Of a DNA stretch of 64,000 bases, positions 1 through 8,594 are shown one piece after another. Numbering within the stretch: the first letter of the stretch is position 1; each line of letters starts with the position of its first letter. Below the pieces are notes generated by a model. That model had not been told where the DNA came from. It was given only the letters and a program-made list of their open reading frames with translations, and did no database searches. The position numbers and the translations under genes are program-made. Source of the stretch: Halobacteria archaeon AArc-dxtr1 (GTDB lineage: Archaea > Halobacteriota > Halobacteria > Halobacteriales > Natrialbaceae); the NCBI GenBank assembly GCA_025517425.1, contig JAOPJY010000001.1, positions 1,536,217 through 1,600,216 on the forward strand, read 5' to 3'.

Positions 1-489
1 AGAGATCGCAGAGAGTCCGATCGAGAGGGCGGTAAACGTCACGCCGAGCAGCGAGAGCAAGAGGAGTGCGCCGACGAACCCGACGGGGTCGAGGGGAACA
101 CCCTGAACCAGCGCGACGGGGACGGCTGCGAGAAAGGCCGCAAACAGGGCGCCACAGATGACGATGCTGCGGCCGAGGAAGGTCCCGAAGACGACGGTTC
201 CGCGGGAGACGGGCAGCCCAAGAACGACTTTGAGCGCCCCACTGGCCCGTCGTTCGACGACCGCTGGCGCGAAGAAGCCGAGCGTAAGCAGGACGGTGAA
301 CATGGTAAACAGCGGGAGCAAGGGTTCTGCGACGGTCGCCTCGTCGCTACCCGCCGACCGGCCTGCAGTGTAGGTCATAAACAAGCTCAACAGCACGTAG
401 AGCCCGACGAAGATCTGTAACTGACGCTCGCGTCGCGTGTCGCGGATATCCTCGCGGACGAACAGCGAGAGTGCAGCGAGGCGGCTCAC
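1..489 (-). CDS. ABC-2 type transporter permease, N-terminal part (cut by window edge)
   Basis: The open frame reads from a GTG at 489 leftwards off the window, giving about 163 residues. The start overlaps the stop of the upstream ATPase gene as GTGA, which implies translational coupling and decides the start. After an amphipathic N-terminus (SRLAALSLFVREDIRDTRRE) come several hydrophobic segments and the phrase FAPAVVERRASGALKVVLGL, typical of ABC-2/NosY-like permeases of small multi-subunit exporters. With the ATPase encoded just before it, it should form a membrane exporter. The substrate cannot be told. The C-terminal half lies outside the window. Confidence 0.85.
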   Translation of the reverse strand, partial: MSRLAALSLFVREDIRDTRRERQLQIFVGLYVLLSLFMTYTAGRSAGSDEATVAEPLLPLFTMFTVLLTLGFFAPAVVERRASGALKVVLGLPVSRGTVVFGTFLGRSIVICGALFAAFLAAVPVALVQGVPLDPVGFVGALLLLSLLGVTFTALSIGLSAIS

Positions 490-1430
490 TGGGCGACACC
501 TCGCGTGTACCGCTCGAAGAGGTCGTCGAGGGAGGTCTCCCCAGTCTCGACGTTCGTCACCGTCGCCGGCGAGTCGTGGACAGCGGCGATGGCGGGTGCT
601 TTCGCGGCATCGTTGCAGGTGACGACGACGGTCGTTCCCTCGGCCGTAACGCCGGCGACGCCCTCGATGGTGCGGATTCGGTCGAGAGTGGGTTCGGGAA
701 GCGCCGCGTCACCCGAAAGTTCGATCTCGAGCGTCGCGGAACCGCCGGCCGAGTCGCGAAGGGCGTCGATCGTGTCGACGGCGACAAGCGTTCCGCCGTC
801 CAAAATGCCGACGCGGTCGCAGACAGCCTCGACTTGCTCCATGATGTGACTCGAGAAGAACACCGTTGCACCGCGCTCGTTCTCCTCGCGGACGATCTCG
901 CGCATCCGGCGGGCGCCGTTCGGGTCGAGTCCAGTCGAGGGCTCGTCGAGCACGAGGAGATCGGGCTCGCCGACGAGCGCGACTGCGAGCATGAGCCGCT
1001 GGGCCATCCCCTTCGAGTACTGCGCGACGGGGTAGGCGTCGGGCCCGCGCATGCCGACGCGCTCGATGAGCTCGTCGGGGTCGTCGTCGGCCCCTTTCGC
1101 TTCGATCGCGAACTCGACGTGCTCGCGGCCAGTTCGCTCCCCGATCGGACCGAAGCCGTCGGGGAGGACGCCGACCCGACTTCTGGCCGCGACGCCCTCG
1201 CCGGGAACGTCGTAGCCGAGCAGTTCGATCGAGCCGTCGGTCGGCTGCGTGTAGCCGAGCAGGATGTCAATCGTGGTCGACTTCCCGGCGCCGTTGGGAC
1301 CCAGAAAGCCGAAAACCTCGCCCTCGCGAACGGAGAGGTCGACGTCGCGCAGAGCGGTGACCGAGCGGTTTCCCAAGAGCCCGTAGCTGACGTAGCGCTT
1401 GGTGACGCCGCGGAGTTCGATGGCGGCCAT
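486..1430 (-). CDS. ABC transporter ATP-binding protein (ABC-2 exporter type)
   Basis: A 314-residue nucleotide-binding subunit. Visible motifs are Walker A (GPNGAGKST), a degenerate signature (YSKGMAQRL in place of LSGGQ, usual in this exporter subgroup), Walker B with catalytic Glu (LLVLDEPSTGLDP) and a switch His in FFSSHIMEQ. The C-terminal 80 residues form the accessory domain common to NatA/CcmA-like ATPases. It is the first gene of a two-gene unit with the overlapping permease. It should power export or membrane extrusion of an unknown substrate. Confidence 0.93.
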   Translation of the reverse strand: MAAIELRGVTKRYVSYGLLGNRSVTALRDVDLSVREGEVFGFLGPNGAGKSTTIDILLGYTQPTDGSIELLGYDVPGEGVAARSRVGVLPDGFGPIGERTGREHVEFAIEAKGADDDPDELIERVGMRGPDAYPVAQYSKGMAQRLMLAVALVGEPDLLVLDEPSTGLDPNGARRMREIVREENERGATVFFSSHIMEQVEAVCDRVGILDGGTLVAVDTIDALRDSAGGSATLEIELSGDAALPEPTLDRIRTIEGVAGVTAEGTTVVVTCNDAAKAPAIAAVHDSPATVTNVETGETSLDDLFERYTRGVAQ

Positions 1431-1572
1431 ACTCGGAGGAGTGCAGGTAGGGGTTGTAATTCTTGTGGATCGAATTACACGTCTCCGGCGGTAGCGAGCG
1501 TCGCATGGACGGCAGGTTCACTTTCACCGCGGTACATCAACGCTTATTCGCGGCGGCGGCGAACGAGTGACA

Positions 1573-4083
1573 ATGGCAGCGACGGACGAGCACCAGCCCG
1601 CGATCGAGCATCCGCTTTTACAGCCGGACTTCTTGGAGCGCCGGCTCTACCAGTTGAAACTCGCCGGAACAGCGGCAAACGACCATACGCTCGTCTGTCT
1701 CCCGACAGGCCTCGGGAAGACGACCGTGAGCCTGCTCGTGACGGCACGGCGGGTAGACGAGGTCGGCGGGAAGTCGATGATGCTCGCACCGACCAAACCG
1801 CTCGTCCAGCAACACGCCGACTTCTACCGCGAGGCGCTACAGATTCCCGACGACGAGATCGTCGTCTTCACGGGCGACGTCAGCCCGGACGACCGCGCCG
1901 CCCTCTGGGAAGAGGCGACGGTCGTAATGGCGACCCCGCAGGTGATCGAGAACGACCTCGTCGGGAGCCGCATCTCGCTTGCGGACGTCACCCACCTGAC
2001 CTTCGACGAGTGCCACCGCGCGACTGGCGACTACGCGTACAACTACATCGCCGAGCGCTACCACGCCGACGCAGAGAATCCTCTGGTGACCGGGATGTCG
2101 GCCTCCCCTGGAGGGGACGAGGAGGCCATTCTCGAGGTCTGTGAGAACCTCGGGCTCCGAGAGGTGGAGGTGATGACCGAAGACGACGCCGACGTCGCCG
2201 AGTTCACCCACGACACCGACGTCGAGTGGGAGCGCATCGAACTGCCCGAAGAGGTACTCGAAATCCGAAACGCGTTGAACGAGGTTATCAGCGACCGGCT
2301 TGAGAAGCTAAAGGAGCTCGGGGTGGCGAAGTCGACCCAGCCCGACCAGTCCCAGACGGACCTGAATCGAATGCGGGCGGAGCTCCAGCAGCTGATCAAC
2401 AACGACCAGTCGGAGGGGTACAAGGGAATGTCCGTCCACGCCGAGGTGATGAAGCTCCGCCAGGCCGTGACGCTCGTCGAGACCCAGAGCGTCGAGGCCC
2501 TGCGACGGTACTTCGAGCGCCAGCGCAACCAGGCGCGCTCATCAGGGGCCTCGAAGGCGAGTCAGCGAATGGTCAGCGATCCGCGGGTCACGGAAGCGAT
2601 GCGCCGCGCTGAGAGCTTCGATCAGCTTCACCCGAAATACCGCAAGACTCGGATGCTGCTCGCCGAGACTCTGGGACTGGAAGGCGGCGAGCGCGTCATC
2701 GCCTTCACCGAATCACGAGACACGGCGGAGGCGCTGACGGAGTTCCTCTCGGAGAGCTTCGACGCCAAGCGGTTCGTCGGCCAGGGCGACCGCGAAGGGA
2801 GCGACGGGATGACCCAGAACCAACAACAGGAGGTTCTCGACGACTTTCGCGCCGGCGAGTTCGAGGTGCTCGTCTCGACCTCCGTCGCCGAGGAGGGCCT
2901 CGACGTCCCCGAAGTCGACCTCGTACTCTTTTACGAGCCCGTGCCGACGGCGATCCGATCCATCCAGCGCAAGGGTCGGACCGGCCGCCAGTCCGAGGGG
3001 CGGGTCGTCGTCCTCCTCGCAGAGGACACCCGCGACGAGGCGTACTTCTGGATCTCCCGCCGTCGCGAGAAAGAGATGGAATCAGAGCTACGCGAGCTGA
3101 AGGGAATGGCCGACGACCTCGAAGCAGAGCTCGACGACGCCCAGCAGTCGCTCGCGGCGTTCGACACCGGAGCGAAAGTGGACGCCGGGGACGGAAAAAC
3201 GCAACCAGGCGACGGGGAGCGCAGTGGAACTGAGGGGGTTGCCTCCCGGCCGGGATTGACCGACTTCGCGGGCGACGATGAGGGGGACGAGAGCGACGCC
3301 GAGGGGGAGGGCAACGACGCCGAGACCGACGACGGTGCCGGCAAACGGGAGGAGGCCGATGTCGACGAACCAGACGAGATCGAAACGCACGAGCCCCACG
3401 CCGAGGGCGACGCGATCGAGATCGTCGCCGACCAGCGCGAGATGGACGCCAACATCGCCCGCGAGCTCTCCCGACGCGAGGAGATCGAGATCCGCCTCGA
3501 GACCTTAGACGTCGGCGACTACGTCTGCTCTGACCGGGTCGTCGTCGAGCGCAAGTCCGTTGCGGACTTCGTCGACTCGCTGGTCGGGGGCGACCGCTCG
3601 GTCTTCGAGCAGGTGGGTGCGATGGCCAGAAGCTACTCGCGGCCGGTCGTGATCGTCGAGGGCGAGGGACTGTACGAACAGCGGGACATCCACCCGAACG
3701 CGATCCGGGGCGCACTCTCCTCGCTGGCGATCGACTTCGGCGCGAGCGTTCTGCGAACCGAAAGTGAGGACGACACCACCGAACTACTCGCGGTCCTCGC
3801 GGGTCGCGAGCAGGAAACGGCCGACCGGGAAGTCTCGGTTCACGGTGAGAAGGGCGCGAAGACGCTGGGCGAGCAACAGGAGTACGTCGTCTCCTCGATC
3901 GCCGAGATCGGCCCCGTCACGGCGCGCTCGCTGCTCGAGACGTTCGGCGGCGTCGAGGCGGTGATGACCGCCGACGAAGACGACCTACAGGAGGCAGAGG
4001 GCGTCGGCGCGGTCACCGCAGAGCGTATCCGGGAGGTCGTCGGAAGCGAGTACGCCGGTGTCGGATCGGGCGACGGTGAGTGA
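1573..4083 (+). CDS. hef: Hef: SF2 helicase fused to XPF-family nuclease
   Basis: This 836-residue protein has archaeal Hef architecture. The N-terminal helicase carries Walker A (PTGLGKTT, about residue 45), the DECH box (about 145) and motif VI (QRKGRTGRQ, about 465). A very acidic Asp/Glu/Gly linker (about 535-615) follows. The nuclease domain has the XPF signature ERKSVADF (about 658), and tandem helix-hairpin-helix motifs close the protein. The family acts on stalled forks and branched DNA and is related to FANCM/XPF. ATG 1573 is preferred over an in-frame GTG six bases upstream. It stands alone, divergent from the ABC genes. Confidence 0.96.
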   Translation: MAATDEHQPAIEHPLLQPDFLERRLYQLKLAGTAANDHTLVCLPTGLGKTTVSLLVTARRVDEVGGKSMMLAPTKPLVQQHADFYREALQIPDDEIVVFTGDVSPDDRAALWEEATVVMATPQVIENDLVGSRISLADVTHLTFDECHRATGDYAYNYIAERYHADAENPLVTGMSASPGGDEEAILEVCENLGLREVEVMTEDDADVAEFTHDTDVEWERIELPEEVLEIRNALNEVISDRLEKLKELGVAKSTQPDQSQTDLNRMRAELQQLINNDQSEGYKGMSVHAEVMKLRQAVTLVETQSVEALRRYFERQRNQARSSGASKASQRMVSDPRVTEAMRRAESFDQLHPKYRKTRMLLAETLGLEGGERVIAFTESRDTAEALTEFLSESFDAKRFVGQGDREGSDGMTQNQQQEVLDDFRAGEFEVLVSTSVAEEGLDVPEVDLVLFYEPVPTAIRSIQRKGRTGRQSEGRVVVLLAEDTRDEAYFWISRRREKEMESELRELKGMADDLEAELDDAQQSLAAFDTGAKVDAGDGKTQPGDGERSGTEGVASRPGLTDFAGDDEGDESDAEGEGNDAETDDGAGKREEADVDEPDEIETHEPHAEGDAIEIVADQREMDANIARELSRREEIEIRLETLDVGDYVCSDRVVVERKSVADFVDSLVGGDRSVFEQVGAMARSYSRPVVIVEGEGLYEQRDIHPNAIRGALSSLAIDFGASVLRTESEDDTTELLAVLAGREQETADREVSVHGEKGAKTLGEQQEYVVSSIAEIGPVTARSLLETFGGVEAVMTADEDDLQEAEGVGAVTAERIREVVGSEYAGVGSGDGE

Positions 4084-4107
4084 CTGAAACGAGAGATGGG
4101 TTCCGTT

Positions 4108-4608
4108 TCAAAACAGGAACACGAGGAGAATCAGCGGCGACACTACCAGGAGTGTGAACAGGTGGCGCCACGTTCCGTACGGCGGTTCGCTGTGAACGTC
4201 GTCACGCGATCGCGCTCGCTCGTAGGCGATCCACGCGCCGAGGACGACGGCTACGGCGCCAATCGGGACGAGCGCGAACATGACGAAGCTCCAGCCGAGG
4301 AGCGCGGCGAATCCTGCGAGGCCGACGACGAGACCGATGAGGGCGCCGCCGAGGAGCGCACCGGTCGAGAGGCGGCGCCATACGCCCAGTACCGTCGTAC
4401 CAATTGCGATGGCGGCGAGCCACCCGACGAGGACGGTGTCACCGAGCGGCGAGAGCGGGGTCGCCAGCGGCCCGGTCACCACATACAGTGAGGTTGTGGG
4501 GACGAGCGCGCCGAAAGCAAGCGCCTCAGCGACCATGAGAACGGGGATCCGGTCGGTCACGAGCGGCGAATGGGTTCGCGCCCGAATAGTCGTTTGGGCG
4601 CGCCTCAC
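4108..4608 (-). CDS. Haloarchaeal membrane protein of unknown function
   Basis: A 166-residue protein with about four to five hydrophobic segments; the last, LFTLLVVSPLILLVFLF, is at the extreme C-terminus. There are Gly/Ala-rich helices in the middle and a short charged loop (AYERARSRDDVHSEPP). I do not recognise a family. It is convergent with hef and lies just downstream of the zinc-ribbon gene on the same strand with an 18-bp gap, so the two may be cotranscribed. The start could be internal, since the first 15 residues are basic and not obviously part of a membrane helix. Confidence 0.7.
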   Translation of the reverse strand: MRRAQTTIRARTHSPLVTDRIPVLMVAEALAFGALVPTTSLYVVTGPLATPLSPLGDTVLVGWLAAIAIGTTVLGVWRRLSTGALLGGALIGLVVGLAGFAALLGWSFVMFALVPIGAVAVVLGAWIAYERARSRDDVHSEPPYGTWRHLFTLLVVSPLILLVFLF

Positions 4609-4626
4609 GCGATCGTGTGTCCGTAC

Positions 4627-5346
4627 TCACCGCAACGCATCGAGGGCCTCGGCAGCCTCCCGCGCGGCCTGCAGACAGTCCCTCGCGTATCGGGGGTCGT
4701 CAGTCTCCGCGGCCGCCTGCGCGAAGCGTTCGAGCGCGGCGACAAGCGCGTCGTGGCCGGCGTCGAGATCGCCGTCGACGCCCGGTTCCGACGCGCCGGT
4801 GGCGGGTGGAGCCGACGCCTGTCTAGAAGTCGACGGCGCCTCGGCGTTGCGAGGCGACTCCGAACGGGATGGCCCCTCGTCGTTGGTCCGAGCGATCGTC
4901 GGATCGGCGGTGACTGCTTCCGGATCGGGGTCGGCGGGACCACCCTGTGGCTCGGAAGCGGACGCGACGCCGTCGTCCGACTCGTCAGCGGCGTTCTCGT
5001 CCGGTTCGGGCGCTGGGGTATCGGCACCCGGTTTGGGCGCTGGGGAATCCGCCGGTTGGGAGGTGGCGGCGCCCGATTTGGACGTTCCGGCACTGCTCGA
5101 TCCCGGCTCGTTTCCGTCTTCGATCGACGCCTCGACGCCCTCGGGACCGCCGTGACAGGAGGGGCAGAACGTGGTCCCGTTCTGCTCGAACAGCGGATCG
5201 CCGCAGGTTCCACAGTGCGTGTTGGTCATCCGAGCGCCCTTCAAGAGGAGGTCGCTCATCCGCTGGGTCGCCTCGCGATCGGCCTGCTCCTGCTCGTACT
5301 TCTTGCGGAGCTTCTCGCGTTCGGCTTCCTTGTCGAAGTCGCTCAT
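4627..5346 (-). CDS. Sjogren's syndrome/scleroderma autoantigen 1 (p27)-like zinc-ribbon protein
   Basis: About 239 residues. The N-terminus is a charged helix (EAEREKLRKKYEQEQADRE), then the segment QRMSDLLLKGARMTNTHCGT, then a two-CxxC zinc ribbon (CGTCGDPLF ... CPSCHG). This order defines the autoantigen p27/SSSCA1 domain common in archaea, whose molecular role is unclear. The remainder is a long, disordered, Pro/Ala/Asp-rich tail ending in a predicted helix (LVAALERFAQAAAE). I chose ATG 5346; an in-frame GTG lies 12 bases upstream. Confidence 0.85.
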   Translation of the reverse strand: MSDFDKEAEREKLRKKYEQEQADREATQRMSDLLLKGARMTNTHCGTCGDPLFEQNGTTFCPSCHGGPEGVEASIEDGNEPGSSSAGTSKSGAATSQPADSPAPKPGADTPAPEPDENAADESDDGVASASEPQGGPADPDPEAVTADPTIARTNDEGPSRSESPRNAEAPSTSRQASAPPATGASEPGVDGDLDAGHDALVAALERFAQAAAETDDPRYARDCLQAAREAAEALDALR

Positions 5347-5444
5347 ACGCGTGGACACGTCGCCCGAGAGGGAAAAAGCTGCGACACGAACGGGGTGCTT
5401 GCGGACGGGACCGAACAGCGTGCGGCGCGACAGCGGAGCGCCGC

Positions 5445-5888
5445 CTACCGCATGGCCGCTTCGACGGCGTCGACAGCTGCCGCGGGCGTCTCGACCGCGC
5501 GGACGTCGGGGACGTCGTGCGTATCGATCCCCACGACGGGACGGTCGTAGATCCCGGCGAACCCAATCTCGGAGAGCGTGCCGGCGCCGCCGGCGAGCGC
5601 GATCACCGCGTCGCCGTTCATCGCGACGAGCGCGTTCCTGGCGTGGCCCAGTCCGGTCGCGATGGCAGTGTCGATGTGCTCGTTGGCCGCCTCGCGGCGC
5701 TCACCCGGTAGAATACCGATCGTCTCGCCGCCCTCGCGCTTCGCACCGCGACAGACCGCCGTCATCGTCCCGCCACGACCGCCACAGACGACGATGTGGC
5801 CCCGTCGGGCGAGTTCGGCGCCCAACTCCTCGGCGATCACCGCACCATCTTCGGAAACGGTTCCACCACCGATGACGCTGACGCGCAT
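5445..5888 (-). CDS. SLOG/LOG-superfamily protein (TIGR00725-like)
   Basis: 147 residues, one Rossmann-like domain. It starts with RVSVIGGGTVSEDG, has the Gly-rich CGGRGGTMTAVCRGAK loop, and ends the nucleotide-binding part with IALAGGAGTLSEIGF, equivalent to the PGGxGTxxE motif of lysine-decarboxylase-like LOG proteins. Members bind nucleotides or nucleotide sugars; the exact reaction of this subgroup is not known to me. ATG 5888 gives the start directly at the first beta strand; upstream in-frame codons look non-coding. Confidence 0.85.
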   Translation of the reverse strand: MRVSVIGGGTVSEDGAVIAEELGAELARRGHIVVCGGRGGTMTAVCRGAKREGGETIGILPGERREAANEHIDTAIATGLGHARNALVAMNGDAVIALAGGAGTLSEIGFAGIYDRPVVGIDTHDVPDVRAVETPAAAVDAVEAAMR

Positions 5889-6034
5889 ACCAGAAGATCG
5901 GTGGCGGGAGCTATGTTCGGTTCGGTTTCCCACGAGACGTCCCCAGAGACGAGAGTCGGGAGAACGTGATTACAGTCGGCCTACGGAGAGGCTCAAAAGG
6001 GCCTCGCGGGCAAGGATCGCGTTCCCCGGACCGC

Positions 6035-6946
6035 TTACGGATCGTTCGCCCACACCCAGTCGGCGGGCTCGTCCGCGTCGCTCTCGGCGACGCCGTCGGT
6101 GTACGCGGCGAGACTCTCGAACTCGTTGCGCAGGCCGTGGTCGTAGTAGGGACGTTCGAAGCCCGTGCCCTCCTTGGTCGTCATCCATGGACTGTCGACG
6201 GTGACCGTTTCGTGGATCTCGCTCGGTTCCTCGGTCTCCGAACTCCCCGGTCCGGGGACTTCGACTGGTGGCGGCCGGAAGTACACGTCTGCTTCGCGAT
6301 CGCGGATGTGAAGTTCGTAGAACGAGTAGCCAGCCACGGCGGGAAACGAGACGACGCCCGTGTCCGTCCGGGCGACGTCATAGACGTCGCCCCACGCGTC
6401 GAGAAGCAACATCTCCAGGTCGTCACCCTCCAGGGGTTCGTCCTGGTACTCGACCGTCACGGTCACCTCGACGACGTTCCAGTCGTCGCCCGGTTCGACT
6501 CCGATCCCGTAGCTTCGACCGCCTTCGATCTCCCGGGTTTCGGTTCGATACTCGTCGTGCGTGACGACGAGGTAGTACGTCGTGCCGTCGTCGACGTCGA
6601 ACCAGACCTCGCCCCACTCGTCTGTCGTCTCGCGGTGAACGGGTGGCTCGCCACCATTGTACTCGTCCCGGGTGCGGTACAGTTCGACGGTCGCGCCCTG
6701 GAGGAACTCCGCGTCGGTGGTCTCGACGCCGACAAAGGTTCCCCCCTCTACCCAGTCCGCATCCGCGTCTTCGACGTCGCTGTCCCCGTTCCCGTTCGCG
6801 CCGTCCGAACCCGGATCGCTATCCTCATCGCCGTCCGAATCCGGATCGCTGTCGTCACCGCCGTCGCTCGCACACCCTGCGACGGTGACGGTTCCCACCA
6901 GTGCAAGGAGGGATCTCCGTCGTAGGGGGCAATTAGAACGAGCCAT
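6035..6946 (-). CDS. Secreted lipoprotein of unknown function
   Basis: 303 residues with a signal sequence (RRRSLLALVGTVTVAGC) whose lipobox VAGC predicts a lipid-anchored Cys at about residue 25. An Asp/Gly/Ser-rich spacer typical of haloarchaeal lipoproteins follows. The C-terminal part has beta-rich stretches such as VELYRTRDEY and EVTVTVEYQDEPLEGDDLEM, suggesting an extracellular beta-sandwich. I recognise no specific family. The start overlaps the stop of the preceding gene by 14 bases on the same strand, so the two lipoproteins are probably one operon. Confidence 0.78.
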   Translation of the reverse strand: MARSNCPLRRRSLLALVGTVTVAGCASDGGDDSDPDSDGDEDSDPGSDGANGNGDSDVEDADADWVEGGTFVGVETTDAEFLQGATVELYRTRDEYNGGEPPVHRETTDEWGEVWFDVDDGTTYYLVVTHDEYRTETREIEGGRSYGIGVEPGDDWNVVEVTVTVEYQDEPLEGDDLEMLLLDAWGDVYDVARTDTGVVSFPAVAGYSFYELHIRDREADVYFRPPPVEVPGPGSSETEEPSEIHETVTVDSPWMTTKEGTGFERPYYDHGLRNEFESLAAYTDGVAESDADEPADWVWANDP

Positions 6947-7427
6947 CAGTAACGCCGATCGTGTACTCTTCGACCTCGTTCGCTTCGGACGTCTCTCCGA
7001 AGAACGTGACGTCGAATAGCCACTCCTCGCCGTCGGGGAGGTCAGTGGTACTCGTCGCGTCGGTCCTCAGTCGCTGCCCCTCCGCGTTGTAGAAGACGAC
7101 GCTTACCTCGACGCGACGCAACTCCTCGCCGGTATTGTTGGCGACGACTCCCTCGACGCCCGTGTCCGCCCCGAGCATATTGCTGTAGAACTCGTGTTCG
7201 AGGATCTCGAGCCCGTCGCGAGTCGATTCCCGTTCACTGTCGGTGAGTATCTCTTGGGGGTCCAGTTCCGTGCCGTCGGAATCGGTCTCACCGGAGTCGT
7301 CGTTGCTATCATCGTTTCCGTCATCATCGCCGTCGTCGTCACCGGTACAGCCCGCCAGTAGTGCGAGGCCTGTCCCGGTCACCGACGCGGCCAGCAGCTG
7401 CCTGCGCGTAGAAGAATGGTCGTCCAT
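6933..7427 (-). CDS. Small Tat lipoprotein with FxLYD-like domain
   Basis: 164 residues. The N-terminus DDHSSTRRQLLAASVTGTGL has the twin arginine and the lipobox LAGC, then a poly-Asp/Asn/Ser linker. The folded part (LEILEHEFYSNMLGADTGVE then VANNTGEELRRVEVSVVFYN) matches the pattern of FxLYD-type beta domains, which describe extracellular proteins of unknown ligand. A longer in-frame extension to 7790 exists but reads as non-coding. ATG 7427 places the Tat signal at the N-terminus. It is the first gene of a two-lipoprotein unit and is divergent from mdh. Confidence 0.85.
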   Translation of the reverse strand: MDDHSSTRRQLLAASVTGTGLALLAGCTGDDDGDDDGNDDSNDDSGETDSDGTELDPQEILTDSERESTRDGLEILEHEFYSNMLGADTGVEGVVANNTGEELRRVEVSVVFYNAEGQRLRTDATSTTDLPDGEEWLFDVTFFGETSEANEVEEYTIGVTDGSF

Positions 7428-7603
7428 TGCTAGTAACGGAGAGAAGAGTTCGCAAGTGTGTTCGTGTGCATCGCTCCCACCATTATATCGCGGGCTTTCG
7501 ATTTGGGTCCGCTGCGCTCGCTTCACTCGGTTCGTCGCCCGCCCCAATCGACGATTGACGTATCCCGAGTCGTCAAACCATCCGAATTGATACCTTCCGA
7601 CGC

Positions 7604-7610
7604 ATTTAAC
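7604..7610 (+). promoter_or_regulatory. TATA-like box of mdh
   Basis: The sequence atttaac lies about 30 bp before the mdh ATG, the spacing expected for a leaderless or nearly leaderless haloarchaeal transcript. Confidence 0.45.
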
Positions 7611-7637
7611 GCGTTTCCAGATCCAAATCCACGTGGT

Positions 7638-8552
7638 ATGGCAAAAGTTAGCGTAGTCGGTGCGGCCGGAACGGTCGGCGCGGCAGCGGGGTACAACATC
7701 GCGCTGCGAGACGTCTGTGACGAACTCGTCTTCGTCGACATTCCCGACAAGGAAGCCGACACCGTCGGCCAGGCCGCCGACGCCAACCACGGCGTCGCCT
7801 ACGACTCGAACACGACGATCCGGCAGGGTGACTACGCCGAGACGGAGGGCTCTGACGTCGTCGTCATCACGGCCGGCATCCCGCGCCAGCCGGGCCAGAG
7901 CCGGATCGATCTGGCGGGCGACAACGCGCCGATCATGGAGGACATCGGCTCCTCACTCGCCGAGTACAACGACGACTTCGTCACCGTGACGACGTCGAAC
8001 CCAGTCGATCTGCTCAACCGCCACCTCTACGAGACCGGCGAGCGCGACCGCGGCAAGGTGATCGGCTTCGGTGGCCGGCTCGACTCCGCGCGATTCCGGT
8101 ACGTAATCGGACAACGCTTCGGCGCCCCCGTGGGGAACGTCGAGGCCACCATTCTGGGCGAGCACGGCGACGCCCAGGTGCCCGTCTTCTCGAAGGTTCG
8201 CGTCGACGGGCGAGACCCCGAGTTCGACGCGGACGAGCGCGAGGAACTGCTCGCCGAACTCCAGGAGTCGGCGATGAACGTCATCGAGAAGAAGGGGGCG
8301 ACGGAGTGGGGGCCGGCCACGGGCGTCGGCCACACGGTCGAGGCCATCCTTCGAGACACGGGCGAGGTGCTGCCCGCGAGCGTCGTCCTCGAGGGCGAGT
8401 ACGGCCACGAGGGAGCCGCCTTCGGCGTCCCCTGTAAGCTGGGTTCAGACGGTGTCGAGGAGGTCGTCGAGTGGGATCTCTCCGCGTTCGAGCGCGAGCA
8501 ACTCGGCGAGGCCGCCGAGAAACTCGCCGAGCAGTACGAGAAAATCGCGTAA
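7638..8552 (+). CDS. mdh: Malate dehydrogenase
   Basis: 304 residues, the length of known haloarchaeal malate dehydrogenases. It interconverts malate and oxaloacetate with NAD(H) in the citric acid cycle. The N-terminal dinucleotide fold has VVGAAGTVG and ends strand two with an acidic residue (FVDIPDK), favouring NAD. The active-site loop [13 protein letters not shown] contains the substrate-binding arginines of malate rather than lactate enzymes; [10 protein letters not shown] holds the catalytic His. ATG 7638 follows a TATA-like box; the longer upstream frame is not supported. Single gene. Confidence 0.96.
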   Translation: MAKVSVVGAAGTVGAAAGYNIALRDVCDELVFVDIPDKEADTVGQAADANHGVAYDSNTTIRQGDYAETEGSDVVVITAGIPRQPGQSRIDLAGDNAPIMEDIGSSLAEYNDDFVTVTTSNPVDLLNRHLYETGERDRGKVIGFGGRLDSARFRYVIGQRFGAPVGNVEATILGEHGDAQVPVFSKVRVDGRDPEFDADEREELLAELQESAMNVIEKKGATEWGPATGVGHTVEAILRDTGEVLPASVVLEGEYGHEGAAFGVPCKLGSDGVEEVVEWDLSAFEREQLGEAAEKLAEQYEKIA

Positions 8553-8594
8553 TCGGTGGACCAGGGCCTGACACACGGGAGAGTTCCTACCGGC

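Noticed and set aside
471-2144. A 557-codon plus-strand frame over the ABC ATPase gene
   Set aside because: It is antisense to a clearly coding ABC ATPase, has Arg-rich composition and crosses the start of hef in another frame. It is a shadow of high GC.
2705-3715. A 336-codon minus-strand frame inside hef
   Set aside because: Extremely Arg/Pro-rich and opposite to helicase and nuclease motifs; typical antisense artefact.
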